From positions 22,416,001 to 22,480,000 of the forward strand of contig OU452198.1 in NCBI GenBank assembly GCA_911728435.2: a stretch of 64,000 nucleotides of DNA. The letters run 5' to 3'. The position numbers and the translations under genes are program-made. Source of the stretch: Apoderus coryli (lineage: Eukaryota; Arthropoda; Insecta; Coleoptera; Attelabidae). Shown here piece after piece: positions 31,625 through 42,630 of this stretch (positions are counted from its first letter, which is position 1; each line of letters starts with the position of its first letter). The notes under the pieces are model-generated. The model made no database searches. It was not told the DNA's origin and saw only the letters and a list, made by a program, of their open reading frames with translations.

Positions 31625-32289
31625 AATTATTGTCTAAAACATTTAATAAACCAGCCCTGTATATTTATACTATTATAGTAATTTCTTTTATTTTCGTCCA
31701 TACACATTAATCTTTGCGTAGATAGGTATACGTATACCATATAATTTTAAACAAAAAACACTGCTGCACAGTAGTACATATATGATACCTATAATATAAA
31801 AACAAACTCCCACCTCGTAGGGGAAAGTATACTCGTCCTTGTCTAACATTGCCCATATGATTATTTTATTTCAACACAATACATATAACGCCATCTACAA
31901 TTTCCATGGTTGCATGTTTTTCTAATAGATGTAGCTCGTGTCGAGACAGTTTCAATTTTTGTTTTATTTCCCATATACGCTGACTATCTATTGTGTAGAT
32001 TAATCTTTGCTGCTAGTATCAACAAGTAATGCCCGGAGAAAATTATTTGGAGCCAGGGCCGTAGCATGTCAAGAAATGAAACATGGACTAAGTAACTATT
32101 GAACAAAAGAGCGATCCACCTCGCCTACCTAGGAAGATATTCTACCGGGTCAAAACGCGTAACATTGTAACGCCGCTTAAAAATTTTGTTTGTAATATAT
32201 ATTTATATATATATATGTATATAGTTAAATGTCTGTGATATGTAAGTGACTATAAATAAAGCTTTGTTGAATTTGACTTATTTGAAATA

Positions 32290-32545
32290 AATATGACCAA
32301 CCATTTATTATTTTACACTTGCTTCATTAATTTTATCGGCTGTTGATTATTATCACCGCCCATGTATTAATTGACCTGCCTGCTTGTTATATTACTGACC
32401 GTTTATTATTTTTACTGACCATTTATTAACTTAACTGATTGTTATTTATAATACTGACCGTTTAGTATTTTCAACGACAATTTATTATCATACTGACTAT
32501 ATATTATTTTTACGGACCATTTATTATCATACTGACCAATTCAAA
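32290..32545. repeat. Minisatellite of TACTGACCATTTATTATTT type
   Basis: At least eight imperfect units of about 18-40 bp built on CTGACC(A/G)TTTATTATTTT. Ends next to the BEL reverse-transcriptase fragment. Confidence 0.8.
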
Positions 32546-32583
32546 TAAAATAATGGAAAAGTGTACTGTTCATAAAATTGAAA

Positions 32584-33168
32584 TACTGACCATTTAATTT
32601 GTACCGCTTCAGAAATGTTATTAAGATGATACATAATTGTTGCAGATAGCAAAAATGGACTACATGATATACCAAAGACAACTCTTGCATGCCTATATAC
32701 CATTATTCTTTGTTCTTCAAAATTTTCCCACCAAAGAAATCTCAAAACATCTCTGTCATTTGGTGAGATACTAATTTGCAAAAAAGCTTTCTTTATATCA
32801 GAAATAATTCCGATCAATCCTAATCGAAATTTAATTAATATTGTTGGAATTAATTCAATAGGGTTTGGACCTTTCTTTAAACATTTATTAAGACAATTAC
32901 CATTTTCATCTTTAGCTGAAGCGTCAAATACTGGTCTTAATTTAGTGGTTACACTGGAATCTTTAATTACAGCGTGATGTGGAATATAATGAACTAACTT
33001 TGACAAAACACTTTTGTCTTCCACGCGTTCTATTATTTCTAACTGTTTCCACTCTTTAAATACTTGATCATATTCTTCAAATTTTCCTATTTTTTTTAAT
33101 CTCTTACTCGTAGAGCAACCTATTTTCTGATAACTGTCTATTTGAAAGAATATGATAACCATATACAT
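32584..33168 (-). pseudogene. BEL/Pao reverse transcriptase N-terminal fragment
   Basis: The minus-strand frame includes YIPHHAVIKDSSVTTKLRPV, FDASAKDENG, and SDIKKAFLQISI with the first palm aspartate, then FLWWEN and the FGISCSPFLLSA motif. This is the fingers and first half of the palm of a BEL/Pao reverse transcriptase. It is cut at 33168 by the gypsy LTR-like end and at 32584 by unrelated sequence running into the minisatellite. It is better preserved than the BEL element at 9-13 kb and differs from it in sequence, so it is a separate insertion. Confidence 0.85.
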
Positions 33169-33179
33169 AAGGGGTGGTT

Positions 33180-33373
33180 AGGGTTAAGGTATTGATACAA
33201 CCATTCGGTTTCGACTTAACATTTATTCTATTCTACAATTATGTACAATGAACTCTATATTTACTTAACCTACTTAAATTAATATGCTTACATGTCTAAA
33301 TATTATTGCTTACTTAAAAATATAATAAAACAATAATAAACTTAAATCTACTATACAGTGTGTACCATTACAC
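33180..33373 (-). mobile_element. Probable 3' LTR (part) and polypurine tract of the gypsy element
   Basis: On the minus strand, after the integrase stop, a run of T and A leads to GATAGGAGG (polypurine-like) followed by TGTAATGGTACACACTG, an LTR-like start at about 33373. An AATAAA signal occurs on the minus strand near 33220. The end of the LTR is not defined, and no 5' LTR was found to compare. Confidence 0.45.
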
Positions 33374-33413
33374 CTCCTATCGAAAATAAAAAAAAAATAA
33401 TAAAAAAAAATGT

Positions 33414-34672
33414 TTATTCATTATACTTTTTTACTCTATTTTTATGCACTTCAGTGTCCTTGTTATTAATTTTAATCACTAAATTAGGGTTACTATTTTT
33501 GACTACTATATAAGGTCCATTATAAATTGGTTCACTCTTATTGCTAGATTCGTTTTTTAACATAACCTTATCACCTACTTTATAATTTGTATATTTACAT
33601 TTCTTGTCATATCTCTCTTTTCTTTTGGTTTTTGACGAAATCAAATTATTTCGCGCGTCTTGAGATGCATGTTGCAAGCGATATTTTAATTCAAAAGCAT
33701 AATTAGTAAAATTATAGATTGGATCTACCTGGTCGTTAAGGTTTCTTGGAATAATACAGGGCCTACCAAAAACTAATTCATGTGGTGTATATTTAGTTTC
33801 TGTATGAACTGTATTATTGAAGCAAAAACACCAGTATTGTAACCAACTACTCCAATCGTTGGAATGGTCTTTACATTGAATTCTTAAATATGCATTGAGA
33901 GATTTATGTGTATTTTCCAAAGAACCTACAGTTTGATGTCTATAAGCTGTAGAATTTAATTTCTTTATATGTAGCAAATCACAGATTGAACTTAATGTTT
34001 CGTTTAAAAATTCTGTTCCCTGGTCTGTCACTATTTCCTTAGGGATACCATATCGTAAAATAAAATTGTCAACAAAACTTTTTGCAACTGTGTTTGCTTC
34101 TTTATTTGGAATAGGATACGCCTCAACAAATTTGCTTAATTCGCACTGTAATGTTAAAGCATACCTATTACAATTATTATCTATTTGGAGTGGTCCAACT
34201 AAATCTAAATAAATTTTTTCGAAAGCTGAGTTTGCTGTTGTAGTGATTATCATTGGTTCAATATTAGGCCTAGAATATTTATACCGTTGACAATCATCAC
34301 ATTTCTTAATAAAGTTTTCAACGTCTTTTTTCATTCCTATCCAAAAATAATATTTTTTAATATTATTATATAAACGGTTTACACCTGCATGACCTCCTGT
34401 CGGAAGTATGTGGAAATCGTTTATTATTATTTGTCTTGTTTCAACGTCATTAACTTTTTGGACGTCTCTGATTACAGAAATTTTAATGTTAGCATTTTTT
34501 ATTTCATTATATTTATATTTTATATCATTTAAAAATTGTGTACACATGTTATTTTTTATTATGCATAATTCTAAGATGTTATATTTTGCGCAAATATTTT
34601 TCAGGTCTCTCAACAATGCGCTTAATGCCAATGTTGATCGAGTGTCCTGTTTTATATATATTACAAGACACC
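33414..34672 (-). pseudogene. Ty3/gypsy integrase
   Basis: A 405-codon frame (extended upstream without a start to about 34672) with all integrase parts: the zinc-binding H-x-G-GHAG ... CDDCQRYK (residues about 75-120), the catalytic triad in LDLVGPL (Asp), VTDQGTEFLNE (Asp) and SLENTHKSLNAYLR (Glu), and a C-terminal GPYIVV module (YKVGDKVMLKN, YNGPYIVVKN). It inserts the element's cDNA in the nucleus. The frame itself is undamaged, but it is severed from the RNase H part of the same polyprotein by a 3.4-kb block (34.67-38.05 kb), so it cannot be made as part of Pol. RNase H and reverse transcriptase follow at 38.05-40.1 kb on the same strand. Confidence 0.9.
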
Positions 34673-34991
34673 GCTAGAAAAACAATATAGAGAAGGAAAT
34701 GCGACACCACCTACTAACGTACCTAATATATTTGATATAGAAACAAATGAAGAAAATACCCCTTATCTAAAAATTAAAATAGCGAGAAATACAGTAATTC
34801 ATCCAAATGAGACAGCATTAGTGGAAATATTGGAAAGCAGCGAATTAAGAAAACAAATAAAAACAAACAAATTGGACTTTTACTTCAACGAAAATCTGCT
34901 AATAAAAAGGAAATTGGTTCCAATAGAATTTCCATATCTTAAGGGCTCGTCAATAGAATTCAGGTTAATTCAAAATCTAGGATTCCAGTAA
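34671..34991 (+). CDS. Unrecognised open frame, possibly retroelement Pol spacer
   Basis: An open plus-strand frame of 106 codons with no ATG start. It reads NVPNIFDIETNEENTPYLKI, then ARNTVIHPNETALVEILESS and NENLLIKRKLVPIEFPYL, and stops at 34989. A second frame continues as RIPVTLYKYSTIGFLGIETE. The pattern (I-H-P-N-E ... L-L-I ... L-V-P-I) recalls the protease-reverse transcriptase spacer of gypsy-like elements, but this is a weak resemblance. It lies at the left edge of the block that splits the gypsy element and is oriented opposite to it. Unlike its AT-rich neighbours it has clearly protein-like composition. Confidence 0.4.
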   Translation, partial: PLEKQYREGNATPPTNVPNIFDIETNEENTPYLKIKIARNTVIHPNETALVEILESSELRKQIKTNKLDFYFNENLLIKRKLVPIEFPYLKGSSIEFRLIQNLGFQ

Positions 34992-35129
34992 CTCTATACA
35001 AATATAGTACGATAGGATTTTTAGGCATAGAGACAGAACTTAATAATAACAGTCATCATTTATTTATATTACAAGAAATCCCTTTGGGATTTCCCAGTCG
35101 TTGTGTGGTAGTTTTGTCTATGAAAAAAG

Positions 35130-35345
35130 TCATTGAGGGTTATAAAAAAAAAGGAAAAAAATATCAAGAAAAAAAATTTCAAGGAAAAAAATGTTTCTAT
35201 TATTAAAAAAAAAATTTCAAAAAAAAATTTAAAAAAAAAAATTAATAAAAAAAAATTAAAAAAAAATTTTCAAAAAAAAATTAAAAAAAAAAATAAGAAA
35301 AAAAAATTTTCAAAAAAAATAATTCAAAAATTAATTAAAAAAAAG
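35130..35345 (+). repeat. A-rich low-complexity stretch
   Basis: Runs of A interrupted by TT and TTTC. A lysine-only open frame across it is meaningless. Absent or short in the other copy of the element (about 59815-59838). Confidence 0.85.
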
Positions 35346-35399
35346 TATTGCCAGAGCTGAAAATCTGAAAATGTTTCTATCTATTATTTAAAATAAATA

Positions 35400-36060
35400 G
35401 AAACATTTTTGAGTTACCCCGTAGATAACCTCTAGGAGCATGTAGTTTAACTTTCAAAGAAATCTTGAATTGAAATCTAAAGATATCAAAAAATTATTCA
35501 AAATATTACTATTTGACCTTAACAAAATAAAGAAATACATTTTTGATTCACCCTGTATATAAATTTGAGCTTATAGTTTAACTTTCACAGAAAACTTGAA
35601 TTGAAATCTAAAGAAATCAAAAAATTCTTTAAAATATTACTTTTTTGTCCAAAATAATGAAATACATTTTTGACTCACCCCGTATATAAATTTAAAGCCT
35701 ATGCTAAAAGTTTCTCTTTCAAAGAAAATAAAAAGTCACCTATCGCTGATAAAGTTCTCTAAAAGTCTTAAATAATAAATTACATTCATAAACATTTTTG
35801 AGTGACCCCGTAGATAACCTCTAGGAGGCTATAGTTTAGCTTTCAAAAAAATCTTGATTTGAAATCTAAAGAAATATAAAAATTATTCAAAATATTACTT
35901 TTTTGTCCTTAACAAAGTGATGAAATACATTTTTGACTCACCCCGTATATAAATTTAAGTGTATGCTAAAAATTTCTAAACATTTAAAATTTATTTGATT
36001 ACAATCTGGAAAATTTGTAAAATGTTGGCTAATTAATGTTTTTTTTTTTGCATCACCCTG
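35400..36060 (+). repeat. ~130-bp tandem array inside the hairpin-ended element
   Basis: ACATTTTTGA(G/C)T-ACCCCGTA recurs at about 35402, 35538, 35664, 35791 and 35926, with a last degenerate CATCACCCTGTACATG near 36050. The inverted partner at 59.5-59.8 kb retains only about one and a half units, so copy number has changed between the two elements. Confidence 0.8.
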
Positions 36061-38052
36061 TACATGCGCTTATTAATTAATTTTGTTATAATCTGATACA
36101 TACCTAATTTAAATAATAAATCCATTTGTCAAATTCAATAACCTTATAAAATTTTATACTAAATACATACTGTAAATATATTAGTTAGGTATTTTAAATC
36201 TGCTAGCCTAAAAATGGCTGCCTATAATATGATTATCATCATTTTATAAACCTACCACATCTGTCTATTTGAAAATCGTTGGTGTTAAATTAACGTTAAC
36301 GTTAATAGCGGCGGACGTTAATTTTAGGACTATCTGTCTATCTATTTTGGCTTCGTTGGTTTGTCATAATTTGGCAGAATTTTTTTCTGACGTTAGTGTC
36401 ACTTATTTTTGTTTGGTTGACACTTCTAGTTCACGTCATAATTTGGTTTTATTTGTGTACATTGACAGCCTAACAGTTTTCGGCATTATTTTCATGTTTA
36501 AGATCAAATTGTTGTTAAATTGTATTGTTATAAAATGGTTATTAAAAGTATTTGTAGTAAATTTTAGTGAGAAATTGTTAATACCTAACCCAAACTGACA
36601 CTATCAACAAAATAGGCGTTCAAAATGTGGACATACAGCCGTTTGTTTAAAATTTTGTCGACTATAAAGTGATCAACAACGAAGCTCTGCTCAGGCGACA
36701 TAAACTAAATCATGATTTGGTGTTTAGAAATTATGAAATTTCGTTCGGTTTATTATAATATTTTCAGTGTGTGTAGGTTATACCTATTAATATACCAATG
36801 TTTTTAAAATGTGTGTGATAAAGTCGCCCGTAGCCCAAATTTAGTTTATTAATATAGTTAAATTACCTATGCACCTAACACAAAACTCTAAAGTTTATTG
36901 TTTGTATTTGTAGTTTAAGGAATTTTAATTATTGTGTATTTTGAAATAAAAACATTCAGCAAGTAAGCATAGTTATAGGTACGTGATTTTCTAGGTATAA
37001 GATAAATAAGTAGCAGTTTTTTATTCCTTACTTCAATTTATAATGGATACCTATTATAGGTATATGGCTACTTGTTTAATTTCGGTACAAAATCACATAT
37101 CTATATTTAGTTTCATTGAAAGTTTTTAATATACCTATTACTTGGAATTTTTGTAACAAAAACAGTAATGAAAGAACTGAATCGGTACCAAAAGACGTCA
37201 TCCTATCCATAGGTTACAACTCAGGCACATATTGTTCGACTCTAACTTCATGCACTTTTTTGTTCTGTAAAAGGAACGTGCGTTTAAAATAGGTGAGTGA
37301 AAATTGCTACTCCTCGTTGTTGTGAAATGAGATTTAAAGATTAATACTTGTTCAATGCAATTTACGTTATTCTTTTTATAGGATTGTTACTAAAAATATA
37401 CGAAATTGCATGTCCCATATGCTTTTCTAAGAATATAGTCATGAAAATGGCTTTCAAAATAAATCGACAAATTCCAATATAGTTGACACCTCTAGTTTCA
37501 CGTCATAATTTGGTTTTGGTCAAAATGTTTTTTCTAACGCTTGTGTCAAATAGGTTATTATTATTTTCTTTGTTTACATTCATAGCTTAAGAGTTTTCGG
37601 CATTATTTTTATGTTTAAGATCAATTTCTATCAACATGTTGTATATTGTAGTGTTAGAAAATGCTTATTCCATATAGTTGTAGTTAATTTAGAAGTTGTC
37701 ATTGTGTATTTGAAGTAATATTACTGAAAAAGTGATAATAACCTAAGATGACAGTGTCATGAGAGCCGTCAGATGGGTGGATGTGATCATATTTTTCAAT
37801 AACTACTGGATGATATCTCCCTCTGCGTCGCACATTTCAATTAACTGTGTAGATGTAATTAAATGAATTAATTAAAATAGTGTGGCCGCATTAAATCCCC
37901 TTGAAAAGTGCCCGTTGGGATGCTGCAAAAAACAAATGTTCCATATAGACATACCTGCGGCTGCACCTTCGGTGCAGCTTTAAGGTAAGTCACATAGATA
38001 GCGGTCCTTTTTTGCAGGTTTTCGACGACAAAGACAGCACTATCACAAATTA

Positions 38053-39431
38053 TTAATACTATGCATTTTTACAAAAATACAATTATTCACTTTGTAATCA
38101 AAGTTTTTGCTAACCTTTAAAGCGTTGAAATCTTTATTATTGATGATTCGTAACTCGACAGATGACGATGATGATGAACGTTTGAGAATTTCCACCACGC
38201 CAGGGTGATCAAGCCTATTGTGATCGTGAATATTTTCTTGATTCTTATCATTGTCTTCGTTTTTATCATCCATATTTTTTGATTGTGCTCTAGTAAGGGC
38301 AAGTATTGTCTTATCTATATTAGTAGTAATTGATTTAAGTTCATCAATACTAATTTGAATTCGAGATAGAGCGTCTGCGGCCACGTTATCTTTTCTCCTA
38401 ATGTATGTAACAGTAAAGTCGTACTCTTCCAGTAACAAACGAAATTTTGTCAGTCTGCTGGATGGGTTAGTCATACCAAAAAGATATACTAAGGGTCTGT
38501 GATCCGTATAAATATTAAATTTACGTCCGTATAAGTAAGGTCTAAAGTGTTTAACTGAAAAAACAATAGCTAGTAACTCTTTCTCTATAGTTGAATATCT
38601 TTTCTCAGCTGTATTTAAAGAACGACTTGCGTAAGCCACTGGTTTATTGTTTCCATTTGATAGAGTTGCACCTATGGCATACCCTGATGCGTCAGTCCTC
38701 AAAATAAAATTATTTTCAGATGAAAAATCGGGGTAATCGAGGACAGGTGGGCAAATTAATGCTTCCTTTAGCTCAAGAAAAGACTTTTGACAGTCATCGC
38801 TCCAACTAAATTCAACATTTTTCCTAGACAAATTATTTAAAGGTGCTGCAATGTGGGCAAAATTTTTAATATATTTACGATAATAATTTGCAAAAGCTAC
38901 AAATCTTTTTGTTTCATTAGCATCTTTAGGTACTGGATAATTTTGAAGAGCTTTGATTTTAGCAGGATCGGGTGAAACACCTTCAGATGAAATAATATGT
39001 CCGAGATATAAAATTTCTTTTCGCAAAAAGTCACATTTACTAGGATTTAGTTTTAGATTCACTTCTCTAAGTCGTTGCAATACTTTCGTCAGATTTTTAT
39101 TATGATTAGTTAAATTATTCCCAAAGACGATCAGATCATCTAAGTAAACAAAACACTTTTCATAATTTAATCCAGACATAGCAATTGTCATTGCCCTAGA
39201 GAATGAACTTGGACTAATTTTTAATCCCATTGGCAGTCTAGTCATTTGGTATTGTCCTCTGTCTGTTGTGAATGCAGTACATGGTCTGCTTGTTTCATTT
39301 AAGCCTATTCGATAATATGATTGAGATAGATCAAGGTGTGAAAAATACACCGCACCTGATAATGAATCAAGAATGTCAGTAATACAAGGCAAAGGAAATT
39401 TGTCGTCCTCAATATTTTTATTTAATTGTCG
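38053..39431 (-). pseudogene. Ty3/gypsy reverse transcriptase and RNase H
   Basis: The minus-strand frame reads from LNKN through VYFSHLDLSQSYYRIGL (catalytic Asp), YLDDLIVF (catalytic Asp pair), LGHIISSEGVSPDPAKIKAL, FSWSDDCQKSFLELKEAL, then the RNase H: LRTDASGYAIGATL, ASRSLNTAEKRYSTIEKELL (Asp, Glu), YTDHRPLVYL (Asp) and RRKDNVAADALSRI. All catalytic residues are visible. It is separated from the upstream part by a stop replacing the Tyr of the V-D-Y-R-Q-L-N motif (TAG at 39429-39431). The downstream integrase is displaced by the 3.4-kb insertion. Confidence 0.92.
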
Positions 39432-40142
39432 CTAGTCAACAACAACTCGCCATTTTTTATTTCCATTACTATCTGTCTTTTTGGGTACAATTAATAATGG
39501 CGCTGACCATTCAGACCTGGTCTCTTCGATTATGCCATCCTTCAACATTTTATTAACTTGTTTATGTATTTCATCTTTTTGTGAATGTGGTAATCGATAA
39601 GGCTTAATATATACTGGACTTGTTCGTTTTTTTAATCTAATACTTTGCTGGTAAATATTAGTTGTTGTAAGAGGATCTTGTTCTAAATGAAAAACGTCGG
39701 CATATTTCGCACAAACTCTTTGTAGCGAAAAATTTTCTTCCTTATTTAAGTGATCCGTTTTCATCAACTTAAAAATTTTATCTATCCTATCAACTGATAC
39801 ATTATTTTTATCAAAATTGCAAATTTCATAATTATTCAATTTATTAGTTTTAGGTCTAAAATTTGTAAGTGTTATTTCTTCGTCTCTAACATTAAGAATT
39901 TTTACTGGTATTAAATTATTCTTTGGTTTTGCTATTATTGCGCCTACAAAAACACCTTCGCATAATTCTTCAGGTAAAACTACACATTCAGAATTATCGT
40001 GAATCTCGAAATATTTTATAACTTCACAACGTGCAGGTACTGTTGTGTAACATGTTTCTTTACATTGCATAGGTATAGAAATTTTATTGTTTTTAATAAT
40101 AAGCGAAAAAATGTTGCCCACGAGGCACGAATAGCTCTCCAT
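39432..40142 (-). pseudogene. Ty3/gypsy Pol N-terminal part (protease-RT spacer and fingers)
   Basis: An ATG at 40140-40142 opens a 236-codon frame. The first ~130 residues are a spacer seen in gypsy Pol between protease and reverse transcriptase (LPEELCEGVFVGAIIAKPKN). The fingers follow: RTSPVYIKPYRLPHSQKDEI, MLKDGIIEETRSEWSAPLLI and KKWRVVVD just before the stop. Protease and gag are missing: upstream (40.2-42.3 kb) is occupied by a tandem array instead. The single TAG after VVVD is the only break between this part and the palm. Confidence 0.88.
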
Positions 40143-40199
40143 ATTTAAGTGTAAAAGTAATAATTTTATGACCTTTTTGTCATTTATCTAAATTTAATA

Positions 40200-42330
40200 A
40201 ATTTTTGTTTTGTTTTAGACATCAGCTATTTTTTTTTCAGTATCGGGTTTTGTGCCTTTTTCTTCTCTTTGGAGGCACTATTTATACGCAGATATTTTAT
40301 ATTTCAGATCTAGGCCAAGTTCTTGAACGCAAATTAATTGATTTTTTTTAGTTTTATTATAAAATTTATTTTGTCCCCTTTTCTACTATTTACGAACGCC
40401 TATGTAAACAAAATTGTTATGCTGCATGTTGTAGGTTATCTGTTAAATGGTTTTTGAGTTATCACGGATACAAATTTTTTCTGACCCTTTTATAGAATTT
40501 TCACGGACGCCTATGAAACATTAATTTTTGTCGTGTATTTTTAACACCAATTCAATTAGTTAAATATAAAATTTTTTACATTTTAATTTTTTTTATTTTA
40601 CCCCTTTTTTACTATTTACGAACGCCTATGTAAATAAAAATTTTATGCTGCATTTTTTAGGTTATCTTATATGAAAGCTATATATGATTAGCCAATTTTT
40701 CTGGTATATTTGGGAAACATTTTTTTTTCGTTTTTGACCCTTTTTAAGACTATTTTCGAACGCCTGTGTGAACTAGTTCTTTTATGTAACATTTTTTAGG
40801 TTATATTCTATCACAACTATAAAAAATTATTCAATATTTCGGATAAGTTTAGGAACTATGATTTTTTAAATTTTTGAACCCTCTTTTAAACCTCTTGCCT
40901 ACGCTCAATGTTCATCACCACCTATAAATATCCTGTAGTATTTTCGTACCAAATGTGGTTAAAATCCGTTAAGTGGTTTTTGAGTTATCACGGATACAAA
41001 TTCTGACCTTTTTATAGAATTTTCACGGACACCTATGGAACATTAATTTTTGTCGTGTATTTTTAACACCAATTCAACTAGTTAAATATAAAATTTTTTA
41101 CATTTTAATTTTTTTTTACCCCCTTTTTTTACTATTTTCGAACGCCTATGTAACTAAAAATTTTATGCTGCATTTTTTAGGTTATCTTCTATCAAAGCTA
41201 TATATAATTAACCAATTTTTCTGGTGTGTTTGAAAAACATTTTTTTTCAGTTTTTGACCCTTTTTTAAGACTATTTTCGAACGCCTGTGTGAACTAATTC
41301 TTTTATGTAACATTTTTTAGGTTATATTCTATCACAACTATAAAAAATTATTCAATATTTCGGATAAGTTTAAGAACTATGATTTTTTAAATTTTTGAAC
41401 CCTCTTTTAAACCCCTTGCCTACGCTCAATGTTAATCACCACCTATAAATATCCTGTAGTATTTTCGTACCAAATGTGGTTAAAATCCGTTAAGTGGTTT
41501 TTGAGTTATCACGGATACAAATTCTGACCCTTTTATAGAATTTTCACGGACGCCTATGGAACATTAATTTTTGTCGTGTATTTTTAACACCAATTCAACT
41601 AGTAAAATATAAAATTTTTTACATTTTAATTTTTTTTTATTTTACCCCTTTTTTTACTATTTACGAACGCCTATGTAACTAAAAATTTTATGCTGCATAT
41701 TTTAGATTATCTTCTATCAAAGCTGTATATAATTAGCCAATTTTTCTGGTGTATTTGAAAAACATTTTTTTTTCGTTTTTGACCCTTTTTTAAGACTATT
41801 TTCGAACGCCTGTGTGAACTAATTCTTTTATGTAACATTTTTTAGGTTATATTCTATCACAACTATAAAAAATTATTCCATATTTCGAATAAGTTTAGGA
41901 AATATGTATTTTTTATATTTTGACCCCTTTTCCACTATTTACGAACGCCTATGAAAGTAAGTTATTTATGACACATTTTATAGGTTATATTGTATTAAAG
42001 CTATAAATAATTAGTTAATATTTCTGCTATGTTTAAGAAGTACGTTTTTTTTAAATATTTTTTACCCCATTTTACACTATTTTCGAACGCCAATGTGGTC
42101 TAATATTTTATGTTAAATATTTTAGGTTATATTCAATTAGATGCATTAAATAAAAATTATGCAGTATTTCGGATAAGTTTAAGAACTATGAATTTTTTTA
42201 ATTTTTGAACCCTATTTTAAACCCCTTGCCTACGCTCAATGTTTCCCAAAATCTAATCAGCTCCTTGCCATGTCCAATAGTATTTTTGTACCAAATTTGG
42301 TTAAAATCTGTTAAGCGGTTTTTGCGTTTT
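40200..42330. repeat. ~522-bp tandem array
   Basis: TCACGGACGCCTATG recurs at about 40501, 41023 and 41544. Other markers keep the same 520-bp spacing (CTGTGTGAACTAATTCTTTT at 40760, 41285 and 41809). Each unit also contains shorter internal repeats of the type ACGAACGCCTATGT-A-TAAAA. The last unit is longer and diverged (to 42330) and runs into a GACA microsatellite. It takes the place where the gypsy gag should be. Confidence 0.85.
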
Positions 42331-42338
42331 CGTGCATA

Positions 42339-42408
42339 CAGACAGACAGACAGACAGACAGACTGACAGACTGACAGACAGACAGACAGACTGACAGACA
42401 GACAGACA
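42339..42408. repeat. GACA microsatellite
   Basis: About 17 tetranucleotide units with some GACT variants. It follows AAAATCTGTTAAGCGGTTTT and TGCGTTTTCGTGCATA, an arrangement commonly seen at ends of dispersed insect repeats. Confidence 0.9.
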
Positions 42409-42493
42409 TTTTTTTAAAACTACTTATTTATGTATAAAAAAAAAAGTATTTCCGGTGAAATTAAAAAAAATTTTTTTTTCATGAAACTAATAG

Positions 42494-42531
42494 TCTCCAT
42501 ATATACATATATTACATATATGATATGGAGA
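42494..42531. repeat. Short imperfect palindrome
   Basis: TCTCCATATATACATA pairs with ATATATGATATGGAGA around an AT-rich centre. Confidence 0.6.
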
Positions 42532-42630
42532 GCTAAAAAAAACAAAAAAATGCATACTACTAGGCCCTATCCAAGATATTCAATATCATAATAATTAACC
42601 ACTATTCATTAATAAAGAAGGAGCGTAACT

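Larger units (their letters stand above)
29604..32018. repeat. Distant inverted repeat enclosing ~2.3 kb
   Basis: 29604-29643 (GCAAAGATTAATCTACACAA...) and 31979-32018 are about 40-bp reverse complements with one or two differences. They could be the termini of an element spanning 2.4 kb or two scattered copies of a repeat. No target duplication or transposase was seen between them. Confidence 0.5.
29476..32285. other. Non-coding region with scattered inverted repeats
   Basis: No coding frame is supported; overlapping frames near 30755-31086 occur on both strands without motifs. The block contains a distant inverted repeat (29604-29643 with 31979-32018), hairpins at 30680-30753 and 31200-31500, a 36-bp palindrome at 31589-31624, and ACACCCTGTATA-type motifs common at ends of insect repeats. 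Confidence 0.5.
35070..38052 (+). mobile_element. Hairpin-ended non-autonomous element, left copy
   Basis: About 3 kb, non-coding, inserted in the gypsy polyprotein between RNase H and integrase. A second copy in opposite orientation occupies 54728-59909. One end has the hairpin GAAATCCC-TTT-GGGATTTC at 35075-35093. The other end has GCTGCACC-TTC-GGTGCAGC near 37967-37985 and the sequence CGACGACAAAGACAGCACTA before the edge. Inside: an A-rich stretch, a 130-bp tandem array, a GTTAACGTTAACGTTA stretch and two related copies of a ~230-bp segment (36400-36600 and 37490-37740). Subterminal hairpins and internal tandem repeats recall Helentron-derived elements (HINEs); the class is not established. 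Confidence 0.7.

Noticed and set aside
35133..35360. 75-codon lysine-rich open frame
   Set aside because: Produced by an A-rich low-complexity stretch; no complexity and absent from the second copy of the element.
36269..36598. 109-codon plus-strand frame
   Set aside because: Inside the repeated hairpin-ended element; the matching part of the second copy does not preserve the frame.
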